Positions 32,836 to 40,703 of a stretch of 47,072 bases of DNA are shown in pieces (position 1 is the first letter of the stretch; each line of letters opens with the position of its first letter). The notes under the pieces are model-generated. The model made no database searches, had not been told where the DNA came from, and was given only the letters and a program-made list of their open reading frames with translations. The stretch is taken from positions 1-47,072 of the forward strand of contig JAKLDO010000015.1 of assembly GCA_022703485.1 (NCBI GenBank). The letters are read 5' to 3'. The DNA comes from a bacterium. Lineage in GTDB: Bacteria > UBP6 > UBA1177. Both the position numbers and the translations under genes were made by a program.

Positions 32836-34347
32836 TTAAGGTGTAGGTATGGATGATATGATGCTCTTCAGGTCGTTATCCGTAAATCTGAGCCCGAACC
32901 CGAAGAAAAGGTCTCTTTCATCGTTTATCAGATTCTCTCCGCCGACGGTGAGATATATCCAGCTGAGCGGTTCTATGGTCCATACAAGAGGTCGTGCAAG
33001 ACCTTTTACGCGAAGTTCCGGGTAATCACCGCCAAAATCGAATATCTCTGCAGAAAAAGACAGGAATTTCCATGGATTGTAGTCCATTGCAAGGCCTACT
33101 TTATTCTGGAATATTCCGCCGCGCAGGGTCAGAGGTCCGAAATTTCTTCCTATCTGGAGGTTGAATTTAAGTTCTGTGTCTTTTTTGGTTTTCTTTTCAG
33201 TAATGATATAATTATTCTGTTCAGTTCCGTCATTGATGCCTAACTCATAGGTCGTTGATGTCTCTGTCACCCTGCCTCTGGGATCATCGACAACTCCGAA
33301 CAGGTAGAAACGGTCGGGTCTGGGCTGGAGCGTTATGTCAAAATAGGTCTTGAAAGCGTTATCGAACACCATGTAATCGGAATGTGCATCGACATGGACC
33401 TGCATTCCGAGGACCGAGTCGGCATAATCGGAAAGTTTTCCGCTGATCTTGGTGAGGTCGTTATAAAGTTTGTCGTCATTGAGTATTTTTCCTACATTGC
33501 CTTCACCGTTGGCGACCTTGTCCGTTATCTTGTTGACATCGTCTGAAATATTCCTGAGGTTCTCCATTGCGCCTCTTGATGCCTTGAGTTCTTCGGAGAT
33601 CAGTTTCAGGCTGTCTCTGAGCGCTGTCAGTGATTCTGAGACTTCATCATCCTTGTCTTTCATCATCTGGTTCATTTTATCGGTGAGATTAAGGGTGTTC
33701 TCAAGTATTTTTGAGAATTTATCCATTTCGGATTCACTTCTTACATTAAGTTTGTGAGTTATCTCGGACATGTTTTTCAGGGTTTCGAACAGGAGTTTCA
33801 TCGAGCCTTCAAAGGTCTGGGATGTGTTTTCTGTAGTCCTTGAAAGTATGTCGATCATCTTGTTGAGCTTTTCCTGATTTGTCTCGCCTGTTACGATGCT
33901 CATCATTTCCGCTGCTTTTTCCATCATCACTGTGGCTTTATCCATTGCCTCTGACATTCCGGTCTTTGTGTTCACATTCTTTATATAATCGAATTCATTG
34001 AGTTTCCTGGCTGATTCGTCTCCCGGCGTGAGCACAAGGACATTCGTGCCGAGCATGCTTTCCATCACTTTTTCTATCTTTGCGTTCTCGAAAACATCTA
34101 CTTCTGTTGATATCTTAAGTGTTAATTTGGCCTTTCCTTTTTCGAGCTCTATTTTTGAAAGTTTTCCTACGACGACTCCCGCTGTCAGAATGTCGGAATC
34201 ATTTAAAAGTCCCATTGCATCATCGGCAAGCGCATAAAGGACCCTCGTCTCTCCCCCTTCAAAGAAATCAGATGCTTTATAAATGTAAACACCGACAAGT
34301 ACAGTGCATATCGTCAGGAATATTCCGATTTTTACATAGATCGTCAT
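32836..34347 (-). CDS. mlaD: MCE-domain lipid-transport protein (MlaD-like) with barrel-like C-terminus
   Basis: 503 residues, much longer than E. coli MlaD (183). N-terminal transmembrane helix (VKIGIFLTICTVLVGVYIY), one MCE domain at about 35-120 (TRVLYALADDAMGLLNDSDI, GVVVGKLSKIEL, MLGTNVLVLTPG), a long helical/coiled-coil region at about 130-315 and a C-terminal part of alternating beta strands (KTYFDITLQPRPDRFYLFG, FGPLTLRGGIFQNKVGLAMD, DLFFGFGLRF) resembling an outer-membrane barrel. One protein may therefore span the periplasm and contact the outer membrane. ATG follows the mlaF TAA directly. Confidence 0.88.
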   Translation of the reverse strand: MTIYVKIGIFLTICTVLVGVYIYKASDFFEGGETRVLYALADDAMGLLNDSDILTAGVVVGKLSKIELEKGKAKLTLKISTEVDVFENAKIEKVMESMLGTNVLVLTPGDESARKLNEFDYIKNVNTKTGMSEAMDKATVMMEKAAEMMSIVTGETNQEKLNKMIDILSRTTENTSQTFEGSMKLLFETLKNMSEITHKLNVRSESEMDKFSKILENTLNLTDKMNQMMKDKDDEVSESLTALRDSLKLISEELKASRGAMENLRNISDDVNKITDKVANGEGNVGKILNDDKLYNDLTKISGKLSDYADSVLGMQVHVDAHSDYMVFDNAFKTYFDITLQPRPDRFYLFGVVDDPRGRVTETSTTYELGINDGTEQNNYIITEKKTKKDTELKFNLQIGRNFGPLTLRGGIFQNKVGLAMDYNPWKFLSFSAEIFDFGGDYPELRVKGLARPLVWTIEPLSWIYLTVGGENLINDERDLFFGFGLRFTDNDLKSIISSIPTP

Positions 34348-35109
34348 TTACTGCTCCGTTTCAAGAGGTCTGAATGAATTTGAGATGAACTTCTTCAGAA
34401 CTGTATGCTCTGATCTTAAAGCTTCATCGGGTTTTCCCGTGAACTGCATTGCGCCTTCATACAGAAAAGCTATTTTATCAGCTCTTCTGAAAGTCGATGC
34501 TATGTCGTGGCTGATCACTATGCATGTCATGTTCAGCTCCCTGTTGACCTTCATTATAAGCTCATCTATATTTTCAGCAAGAATAGGGTCGAGTCCGGTG
34601 GTGGGTTCATCAAAAAGAACTATTTTCGGCTCAACGGCGATGGCTCTTGCAAGTCCGACCCTTTTTCTCATGCCGCCGGAAAGTTCTGACGGATATTTTT
34701 TTCCTATACCGGGCAGTTCGATCAGTTCAAGGAGCTCTTCGACCCGTTCTTTGAGCTTTTTCCTGTCTTTTATGCAAAGCTGTTCAACGAGCGGGAATTC
34801 GATGTTCTCTTCGACCGACATGAAATCGAACAGTGCGGCATCCTGGAAAAGATATCCGATGTTCTTCCTTATTTCGAGAAGTTCATGCCCTGTCAATGAG
34901 GTTATCTCTTTGTCCTTGAAAAATATTTTTCCGCTGTCGGGTTTCATTATTCCTATGATGTTTTTGAGCAGTACGCTTTTTCCTGTTCCGCTCTTTCCGA
35001 TTATGGTTGTGATCTTTCCTTCCTCGATATCAAGATTTACGCCGGTAAGGACTTTGACATCCCTGAACGATTTGACGAGATCTTCAACTTTTACAATTAT
35101 CTCTGCCAT
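34348..35109 (-). CDS. mlaF: ABC transporter ATPase of the Mla-type lipid transporter
   Basis: 253 residues. Cytoplasmic ATPase that drives phospholipid movement with MlaE. Walker A GKSGTGKS (38-45), Q-loop LFQDAALFDFMSVEENI, signature LSGGMRKRVGLARAI, Walker B KIVLFDEPTTGLDP, switch His in VISHDI. The DFMSVEENI and DEPTTGLDP blocks are typical for the MlaF group. Starts just after mlaE and its stop abuts mlaD. Confidence 0.95.
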   Translation of the reverse strand: MAEIIVKVEDLVKSFRDVKVLTGVNLDIEEGKITTIIGKSGTGKSVLLKNIIGIMKPDSGKIFFKDKEITSLTGHELLEIRKNIGYLFQDAALFDFMSVEENIEFPLVEQLCIKDRKKLKERVEELLELIELPGIGKKYPSELSGGMRKRVGLARAIAVEPKIVLFDEPTTGLDPILAENIDELIMKVNRELNMTCIVISHDIASTFRRADKIAFLYEGAMQFTGKPDEALRSEHTVLKKFISNSFRPLETEQ

Positions 35110-35110
35110 T

Positions 35111-35893
35111 TCACAGTCCGAAGAAGGTTATGAAAATATATGTCATTATGTAATCCGCTATCAGTATTCCGACCGTTGATATCACGACCGCTCTTGTGGT
35201 GAACTCTCCGACCCCTTTTGCTCCGCCTCTTGTTTTCAGTCCGTTGTAGGTACATACGGCGGTCACGAGAAATCCGAAAACGAACGCTTTGAGAATTCCT
35301 GTCACGATATCGTCGGCATCGACCCAGAAATACATGGTCTTTGAATAAAATACGGCATTAACCTGCATTACATAGACTGATGCAACATATCCGCCGAATA
35401 TTCCTACGACATTTGCAAGCGCTGTGAGAGCGGGGAATGCGATGAGAGATGCGAATATCCTCGGAACGACGAGATATCTGAGCGGACTAACAGCCATTGT
35501 CTCCATTGCATCTATCTGTTCTGTGACTTTCATGCTCCCGATCTCGGCTGTCATTGATGAACCGTTCTTTGCGATAAGCACGATCGCGGTTATTACCGGG
35601 GCGAGCTCTCTGCTCATGGATATTGCGACACCTGCCCCTGCAAAGGTCTGGGCGCCGAGAAGTTTCATTATGTTCACGAGCTGGAGACCTATTATCATGC
35701 CTGTCGTGAATGTTGAAAGGGCGACAATGACTATCGACTGTATCCCGATCTTTTCAGTGTGGTCCGCGATCTGATTGAACCTGTATGGCGGAACGAACAT
35801 CCACTTGAATATTTCCTTAACAAAAACAAGGAATTTCCATGTGTCGGCATAAGCTCTTACGGTGAATTCACCGATGTTCGCAAAAACCTTCAT
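35111..35893 (-). CDS. mlaE: ABC transporter permease MlaE
   Basis: 260 residues, MlaE/permease family (PF02405 type). About five to six hydrophobic segments; family blocks TTGMIIGLQLVNIMKLLGA, SRELAPVITAIVLIAKNGSS, TAEIGSMKVTEQIDAMETM, RYLVVPRIFASLIAFPALTA and C-terminal YNGLKTRGGAKGVGEFTTRAV. Sits in the inner membrane and binds the MCE protein. First gene of the mlaE-mlaF-mlaD-lgt-like-small protein operon; GGTAGAG precedes the ATG. Confidence 0.95.
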   Translation of the reverse strand: MKVFANIGEFTVRAYADTWKFLVFVKEIFKWMFVPPYRFNQIADHTEKIGIQSIVIVALSTFTTGMIIGLQLVNIMKLLGAQTFAGAGVAISMSRELAPVITAIVLIAKNGSSMTAEIGSMKVTEQIDAMETMAVSPLRYLVVPRIFASLIAFPALTALANVVGIFGGYVASVYVMQVNAVFYSKTMYFWVDADDIVTGILKAFVFGFLVTAVCTYNGLKTRGGAKGVGEFTTRAVVISTVGILIADYIMTYIFITFFGL

Positions 35894-36000
35894 CTCTACC
35901 CGGTAAAAATATACTGCAATAGATTAATAATTATGCCGTTCCAGTCAAGATTAATGGGGGATCATGACATTTCCGCCGGACAACTTGAAAAAGCAGTTAA

Positions 36001-36087
36001 GAATCTGGCGGCAACCTCCTTAATGTAAATCTTCCAAACGGCACTGAAATGGAATATACTTACAACGCAAACAACAGGAGGACTTGA
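36001..36087 (+). pseudogene. RHS/YD-repeat remnant
   Basis: The frame from 36001 reads ESGGNLLNVNLPNGTEMEYT then YNANNRRT before a TGA at 36085-36087, and an in-frame TAA stands immediately before it. This is one RHS/YD repeat unit (GNL...LPNGTE-x-EYTYNAN-x-RRT) with nothing of the rest of an RHS protein around it. It looks like the scar of a deleted RHS gene, or a displaced RHS 3' fragment. Confidence 0.6.
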
Positions 36088-36092
36088 AATAA

Positions 36093-36296
36093 TTGAAAAG
36101 AATAAATGCCAAAACTCTGAATGAATTTAAATCAGATGAAATCATTTCACACTGTAAAGATATATGTATTTATTGCGCCCTGACCCCTATGGTTAGGAAT
36201 CCATTTGCTCCGAAAAACGGAGTATTGTGGTCAAATACTTATGAAATGTGGCAAATGAGAGGAATTATACAGCCAGAGGTAGATCCATGGGAGTAA
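36093..36296 (+). CDS. Small hypothetical protein next to RHS remnant
   Basis: 67 residues, TTG start at 36093 with AGGAGGACT about nine bases upstream (the same bases encode the NNRRT end of the RHS scrap). Sequence includes CKDICIYCALTPMV and APKNGVLWSNTYEMWQ; not recognised. It overlaps the next gene by ten bases. It could be a leftover C-terminal tip of a toxin or an immunity-type protein, or not be translated at all. Confidence 0.35.
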   Translation: MKRINAKTLNEFKSDEIISHCKDICIYCALTPMVRNPFAPKNGVLWSNTYEMWQMRGIIQPEVDPWE

Positions 36297-36595
36297 TAGC
36301 TGATAAAATTAAAGATAACAAGTTGTTTTTCAAATTTATTTTAATTGCAGAAATTAGTTATTTGGTTGTATTGTTAGGATTGTTACTTCCAGAGAAGAAT
36401 AATCAAATACCATCGTATCCATTTCTTTTGTTATGTGCTGGTTTTTTATGTATGGTATTAGTCTATATCATTTTTTTCATATCAAGTTTTTTTGATTTGA
36501 AAATAAAGTCGATAAGAAAAGAAGTAGTGGAACTATTTTTATTTCGTCTAATTTTAATAATTATGTGGATGATTTTCTTTGTGCAGTTTCGTTAA
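36287..36595 (+). CDS. Small polytopic membrane protein (first of a pair)
   Basis: 102 residues from ATG 36287 (AGAGGTAG just upstream; a longer form from 36248 overlaps the previous frame). Three hydrophobic segments: FKFILIAEISYLVVLLGLLL, FLLLCAGFLCMVLVYIIFFI and LFRLILIIMWMIFFV. The stretch FFISSFFDLKIKSIRKE resembles FFIASFFIDEIAAKRKK of the next gene, so the two are probably paralogues. No family is recognised. The place behind an RHS scrap suggests orphan immunity proteins, which is speculation. Confidence 0.6.
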   Translation: MGVIADKIKDNKLFFKFILIAEISYLVVLLGLLLPEKNNQIPSYPFLLLCAGFLCMVLVYIIFFISSFFDLKIKSIRKEVVELFLFRLILIIMWMIFFVQFR

Positions 36596-36609
36596 AACAG
36601 GAGTGTAAA

Positions 36610-36924
36610 ATGAAAAAGCATCTGTTCTGGATATACATTGCACTTCTTGAAATAAACATGATTCTCTCCATGCTGTTTCAGCACCTTCCACGGATGATGG
36701 GTTATAGAACAAACAAGGAAGGAATGGAAGTAATGGCAATGTATGATGGATATTTTAAGGTGAGTATGATTATAATGTTCTTGATGTTTGAAGTATTTTT
36801 CATTGCAAGTTTTTTTATTGATGAGATTGCCGCAAAAAGAAAGAAAGCGGCAATAATATTCGTGATTAACCTGGCGATTGTCTCGCATCTTTTTATGTAT
36901 CCTTTAGTGTTTTTTAATGATTGA
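36610..36924 (+). CDS. Small polytopic membrane protein (second of a pair)
   Basis: 104 residues from ATG 36610, preceded by AGGAGTG. Hydrophobic segments IYIALLEINMILSMLF, MIIMFLMFEVFFIASFFI and IIFVINLAIVSHLFMYPL; a hydrophilic loop with RMMGYRTNKEGM lies between. Similar layout and a shared FFI-(S/A)-SFF...KRK block with the preceding gene. Starts 15 bases after it, so the pair is co-transcribed. Function unknown. Confidence 0.62.
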   Translation: MKKHLFWIYIALLEINMILSMLFQHLPRMMGYRTNKEGMEVMAMYDGYFKVSMIIMFLMFEVFFIASFFIDEIAAKRKKAAIIFVINLAIVSHLFMYPLVFFND

Positions 36925-37252
36925 TTGTTACGAGCCAAATTCTCATCGAAAAATTTGCCAAATTACAACTGTATAGATTTTTTGCAGTTTCCCGCGATCT
37001 CATGTGGAATTGGAGAAAAAGATATTTATGCAACACAATATCTACAGTGTTGTATTAATCCCCCAACTCTCTGATAATACGCATTTTCAAAAAGAGAAAT
37101 TTTGACTTATGCAACATAATGACCGGTATTGTTGTATTGAGCGTAGCAGGGGTCATAGCAGGGGTCAGGTCGGCAGAAATAGGGATATAAATCTAAAATT
37201 TCCGTCAATAGTTCAATTCCAGCCAGCCATATTTTCAAGATAGTTGCAGATT
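36925..37252. other. Non-coding, decayed stretch
   Basis: No credible gene. It holds short inverted repeats (CAACAC-AATATCTACA-GTGTTG around 37029-37050) and a near-copy of the left half (TATGCAACATAATGA) about 80 bases later, then a 12-base tandem duplication and GGGGTCAGG. It looks like debris of mobile DNA between the membrane-protein pair and the YhcG remnant. Confidence 0.5.
37144..37167. repeat. Perfect 12-bp tandem duplication
   Basis: TAGCAGGGGTCA occurs twice head to tail (37144-37155, 37156-37167), directly followed by GGTCGG. Confidence 0.85.
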
Positions 37253-37431
37253 CTGTTTTATGCTCAAATGTGCAGAGTTGAAGGGTGGAAAGTGAAAACA
37301 TTGAAGGAAAAAATCGATGGTATGATGTTTGAAAGGACTGCTATCAATAAAAACCTTAAAAGCTTATAAAACAAGAGCTCGAAGCCCTGAAAGATACTGA
37401 TAAACTAACGCCAGACATGGTATTCAGATTT
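37253..37431 (+). pseudogene. YhcG/DUF1016 (PDDEXK) nuclease fragment with a one-base deletion
   Basis: The frame from 37253 reads LFYAQMCRVEGWKVKTLKEK, then IDGMMFERTAINKNLKSL and a TAA at 37367. In the next frame from 37366 it resumes as IKQELEALKDTDKLTPDMVF. Together these match the middle of YhcG-family proteins (fY.qMcr.E.W.vrtL..kIdgMlFERTAiskkp.eLIKQELe.LrdeDkLTPDlVF) with no residue missing, so a single-base deletion near 37366 broke the frame. The N-terminal part and the PDDEXK domain are gone and the rest merges into the end of the flippase gene. Non-functional. Confidence 0.8.
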
Positions 37432-37457
37432 GTAACAAGCCGATTCTTCGAGATGTT

Positions 37458-38918
37458 TTATTTTCCGAAAAGGCCGAGTCTTTTCCAGTTTTTGAAGATG
37501 TAGAAAGGTTCTTTCCAGAATATGAAGCTGCAGAATGCGAAATAGCAGACGGAAACGACCGATTTGACTATCAGGAGCTGGAAGAGATCAAGTACGGTTT
37601 CGCGGTTGATAAGGACTGCAAATGTTATCGAGAGCGCAAAAACGACAGCATATTTTACATATTCCCACGATATCATTGAATATTTGTGCGCGATGTAAGC
37701 GGTGAATATCGTTGCCGCGATCTGACTTGTCATTGTAGCCGCCGCCGCTCCTGTTATCGAGAATATCTGAATGAACGAATAGTTCAGAGCTATGTTCAGT
37801 AAAGCGGTGAAAATGGATATTACAGCTACAAGCTTGGTCTTTTTCTCATAGAAGAACAAAGTGTTCACAAATAGAAAATATATTCCTCTCGCCGCGAAAG
37901 AGAAAGCAATGAACGGGACGATGAGATACGCCTGATAATATTTTTCAGTTGTGAGAACTATCAGAAGCTCTCTGCTGAAAATGCTCAGCAGAAAAGAGAA
38001 AGTGCAGTAGAAAAAAACAAGGAAACTCGCAAGCTTATTAAGTTTTTCAAGCGACTGAGCCTCTTTTGATTTCATCGATTCCATAAAAACAGGGATATAT
38101 GCCCGGTTTATCGCCATTGCTATCACTGCGGTCAGATTGCCTATCTGGAAGCCGATGTTGTAAATACCGGCCGCGGCAGTTCCGATCATAGAATTGAGGA
38201 AAAGTTTATCGGCGATGTGCTTGATCTGAGTGACAAGGGTATGCGGAAGCAGAGGAATAGAGTAGGCGAGAGATGTTTTCAGGTGTTTCCAGTCGATAGT
38301 GAAAGTGATCCGGTCCTTCATCCTGATGAAAGCGACAGCAAAGAAAAGAAAATTGCAGATCGATTCAGCCGCGATGGGGCCGATAGCCCCTTTTTTCATA
38401 CCCACGACAAATATTATTGAAAGAATGGTCTTCAGTACAAAACAGCTTATCGTGGCTATTGAAAATTCTACGGTCCTCTCCTCTGTCTGGAGAACATTCA
38501 GGTATAGATCGTAAACCGGAAAGAAGAAAAGTCCTCCTATCGCGACAGCCATGTACGGATCGAACGGTATCTCATCAAGGAACGGAGCCAGAAAAACAGG
38601 GCCCCATAAAAGTGAGACCGCTGAAAGAATGACTGAGACCATGAAAAGGAATGAAAACACCGTTCCGTAGAACTTTTTCAGCTCAGCCGGATCGTCCCTC
38701 AGATCAAAATAGAACTTGGTCACAGCTCCGCCCAGAGAGAACATGAAAAGGATCTCAAGAGTTATCACAAGGGATGAAACGACCGCGACGATACCGTAGT
38801 CACCGGGAGTCAGGAACCTTGTGTAAAGCGGAAGAAGCAGGAACGCAAGAAAACGCTGAATGATATTGGAGACCATATATATCGATGAATTTTTAAGAAC
38901 TCTTTTGTACAGCGTCAT
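37458..38918 (-). CDS. Polysaccharide biosynthesis flippase (Wzx-like, MATE/MOP superfamily)
   Basis: 486 residues with about 12-14 transmembrane helices. Marks: N-terminal KNSSIYMVSNIIQRFLAFLL, PLYTRFLTPGDYGIVAV, LGGAVTKFYFD, SIPLLPHTLVTQIKHIADK, GTAAAGIYNIGFQIGN and INRAYIPVFMESM, typical of the polysaccharide_synt family that flips lipid-linked oligosaccharides. No glycosyltransferases are adjacent. Start at ATG 38918 has only weak ribosome-binding sequence and lies 14 bases after the preceding small gene, so coupling is likely. Confidence 0.92.
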   Translation of the reverse strand: MTLYKRVLKNSSIYMVSNIIQRFLAFLLLPLYTRFLTPGDYGIVAVVSSLVITLEILFMFSLGGAVTKFYFDLRDDPAELKKFYGTVFSFLFMVSVILSAVSLLWGPVFLAPFLDEIPFDPYMAVAIGGLFFFPVYDLYLNVLQTEERTVEFSIATISCFVLKTILSIIFVVGMKKGAIGPIAAESICNFLFFAVAFIRMKDRITFTIDWKHLKTSLAYSIPLLPHTLVTQIKHIADKLFLNSMIGTAAAGIYNIGFQIGNLTAVIAMAINRAYIPVFMESMKSKEAQSLEKLNKLASFLVFFYCTFSFLLSIFSRELLIVLTTEKYYQAYLIVPFIAFSFAARGIYFLFVNTLFFYEKKTKLVAVISIFTALLNIALNYSFIQIFSITGAAAATMTSQIAATIFTAYIAHKYSMISWEYVKYAVVFALSITFAVLINRETVLDLFQLLIVKSVVSVCYFAFCSFIFWKEPFYIFKNWKRLGLFGK

Positions 38919-38932
38919 TTAAAGGACAGATG

Positions 38933-39298
38933 CTAAACGGCTTTCAGGATGGAGAAAGTGTTGGGTTTCACCTTGACCGTCACGAAGTTCCTTCCGTCGA
39001 TCTCCTCGACATAGTACATTTTTGCCTTTCCGGCGATATCTTTGAATTTTGTGCCTACAGGGGAAAGGTTCCTGTCGACAGTTATTCGGTTCTCGATCTC
39101 TTTTGTGCAGTCGGGATTGATGACGACCACGATCTCCCTGTCACCGCTGATCAGAGAATAGGCAAGAAGCATGTCCTCCAGAACATCGAACAGTCTCCAC
39201 CTTCCGTTGTATTCCACTTCCCTGTAGTACTGGGAATAAGTGTCTGTAAGGCCTTCTTTTTTAAGAATGTCCGTGAGTTCGGTCAATTGCTTTGCCAT
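38933..39298 (-). CDS. Small hypothetical protein resembling an alpha-amylase C-terminal beta domain
   Basis: 121 residues from ATG 39298, with AGGAGGTG upstream. The central part LLAYSLISGDREIVVVINPD, NRITVDRNLSPVGTKFKDI and the end VTVKVKPNTFSILKA look like the all-beta domain C that follows the catalytic barrel in alpha-amylase family enzymes, here without any catalytic domain. The N-terminus (LTELTDILKKEGLTDTYSQY) is helical. This reading is tentative. It precedes the flippase gene closely and may be in one operon with it. Confidence 0.55.
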   Translation of the reverse strand: MAKQLTELTDILKKEGLTDTYSQYYREVEYNGRWRLFDVLEDMLLAYSLISGDREIVVVINPDCTKEIENRITVDRNLSPVGTKFKDIAGKAKMYYVEEIDGRNFVTVKVKPNTFSILKAV

Positions 39299-39367
39299 TT
39301 TACACCTCCTTTGCTTAGCAGGCAATATGAAAGGGATTTTAACGACTTATTTATTAATTGCAAGAGT

Positions 39368-40138
39368 TCAGGGAACAAGCTGTGCACACGCCTTTTTCAG
39401 TACAGGGTTCCCGTTCCCCTGTATCTTTTCAATTTCAAGCCCTCTTTGACACTCTTTTTCATCCGCAGGATCAAGCGCCGCCCATTTTTCGAACATAAGT
39501 CTGTTCTTTTCACTTATTATTCCGTATCCGGGATAAGCCTGGTCCATGTACTGATATATTCTTGCAATATCACCTTTGACGCGGTCGGCAGGTTCCGCAA
39601 CTTTACCGTCGACCTCAAAATCGCACATGCCGAACTCCCTTTTTTCTCCGGGTATTTCCCCGAAACTGAGGTCTGACCTGACAGCATTTATTTCTCCCAC
39701 CGATGGTACGAGGTTGTACATGTCAGCCTGCATAAGCTGAAAGTCACTGTTCATCTTCGATGCGCATTTTCTTCCTTTGAAATGTCTGCCCAACCTGTCA
39801 ACGCAGTCAGGTGAGCCGTTTTGCCATTCCTTTGAGTTTCCTCCAAGCGCTGAAGCCGGTACAATGTGCTCCCATTCAACCCTTCCGGCCCTCTTTTTCT
39901 CTTTTCCCGGAATGTATCCGCAGCTTCCGTGATCTATATTAAGTTTGCTGTCGTAAATGCATCCGCAGTAGAAAGTTCTCATTTCAGGACTTTTGAATAT
40001 CACATTGTGCAGGAATTTCTTCGCTTTGGAGAAAGACCGTATTTTCTGATTTCCCTGCCCGCTCCCTGTGATGGATAGCGAAATGCACAGTATCATAACT
40101 GTCAATGTGAGAAGTGAGCTCTTTTTCATTAGTTTCAT
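39368..40138 (-). CDS. endA: Endonuclease I (secreted/periplasmic DNase)
   Basis: 256 residues. Signal peptide KSSLLTLTVMILCISLSITG, then the EndA/NucM fold: FYCGCIYD, GRVEWEHIVPASALGG with the His-metal motif (His91), CVDRLGRHFKGRKCA, and the metal-site DMYNLVPSVGEINAVRSDLSF. Cys pairs suggest disulfides, as in other family members. Such enzymes degrade DNA non-specifically outside the cytoplasm. Two in-frame ATGs (40138, 40129) are possible; neither has a clear ribosome binding site. The C-terminal CQRGLEIEKIQGNGNP block is typical. Confidence 0.93.
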   Translation of the reverse strand: MKLMKKSSLLTLTVMILCISLSITGSGQGNQKIRSFSKAKKFLHNVIFKSPEMRTFYCGCIYDSKLNIDHGSCGYIPGKEKKRAGRVEWEHIVPASALGGNSKEWQNGSPDCVDRLGRHFKGRKCASKMNSDFQLMQADMYNLVPSVGEINAVRSDLSFGEIPGEKREFGMCDFEVDGKVAEPADRVKGDIARIYQYMDQAYPGYGIISEKNRLMFEKWAALDPADEKECQRGLEIEKIQGNGNPVLKKACAQLVP

Positions 40139-40248
40139 AAAAAGAAAACATTGTACAGCTATAGTTTAACGGATGTCGGTAAGTGAATAAATTAAAGAAA
40201 TATTAGATAGGGAATGTTAATGAATTAAGTTGTGATTAGAGCCTGAAA

Positions 40249-40626
40249 TTAATGGCAGCCGCCGCCTTTCATCTCTTTTTTGTGATCTTTGCAGGTGCAC
40301 TCCTTGCCGTCTTTGCATCCGCATTTGCAAGTTTTTGCATCTTTACATCCGCAATCTGACTTGGCATCTTTGGCATCTGCACCGGCTTTTTCATCTTTTT
40401 TACAGCTGCAATCCGATTTTGCATCTTTTTTACAGTCGCATTTTCCGCCATCCTTGCATCCGCAGTCGCATTTGCAGTCCTTGCAAGTACATTCCTTTCC
40501 GTCCATACAGCCGCAACTGCATTTATGTTCGGTCTTGGGGGTCTCTTTCTTGTCCTGTGCGTAAACTGTTCCGAAAATGAAAGCCGCTGAAATTGCCGCA
40601 AGTGTTATCATCAATATTTTTCTCAT
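40249..40626 (-). CDS. Exported metallothionein-like Cys/Lys/Asp-rich protein
   Basis: 125 residues from ATG 40626 (GGAG ten bases upstream). Signal peptide RKILMITLAAISAAFIFGTV with a probable cut after VYA-QD. The mature part (about 102 residues) holds 21 Cys in repeated C-x-C and C-x-C-G-C units, e.g. CGCMDGKECTCKDCKCDCGC and CKCGCKDGKECTCKD, and ends GGGCH. The composition indicates metal binding, perhaps copper, zinc or cadmium, outside the cytoplasm. No known metallothionein family can be named. It follows another Cys-rich exported protein gene by 77 bases. Confidence 0.8.
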   Translation of the reverse strand: MRKILMITLAAISAAFIFGTVYAQDKKETPKTEHKCSCGCMDGKECTCKDCKCDCGCKDGGKCDCKKDAKSDCSCKKDEKAGADAKDAKSDCGCKDAKTCKCGCKDGKECTCKDHKKEMKGGGCH

Positions 40627-40703
40627 GACATTCTCCATTCTTAAATTAAAAAAACTTTAAAACTTAAACCGTTTAATTCGAAAAATGACCTGCTGTCGTT
40701 AGA

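Noticed and set aside
36178..37172. CCTGACCCC near 36178 and GGGGTCAGG near 37161 as ends of a REP-type mobile unit
   Set aside because: Only nine bases match and no transposase or longer inverted ends are present; chance cannot be excluded.
37107..37301. 64-codon minus-strand frame in the decayed region
   Set aside because: It lies opposite the YhcG fragment and repeats, with no ribosome binding site or family match.
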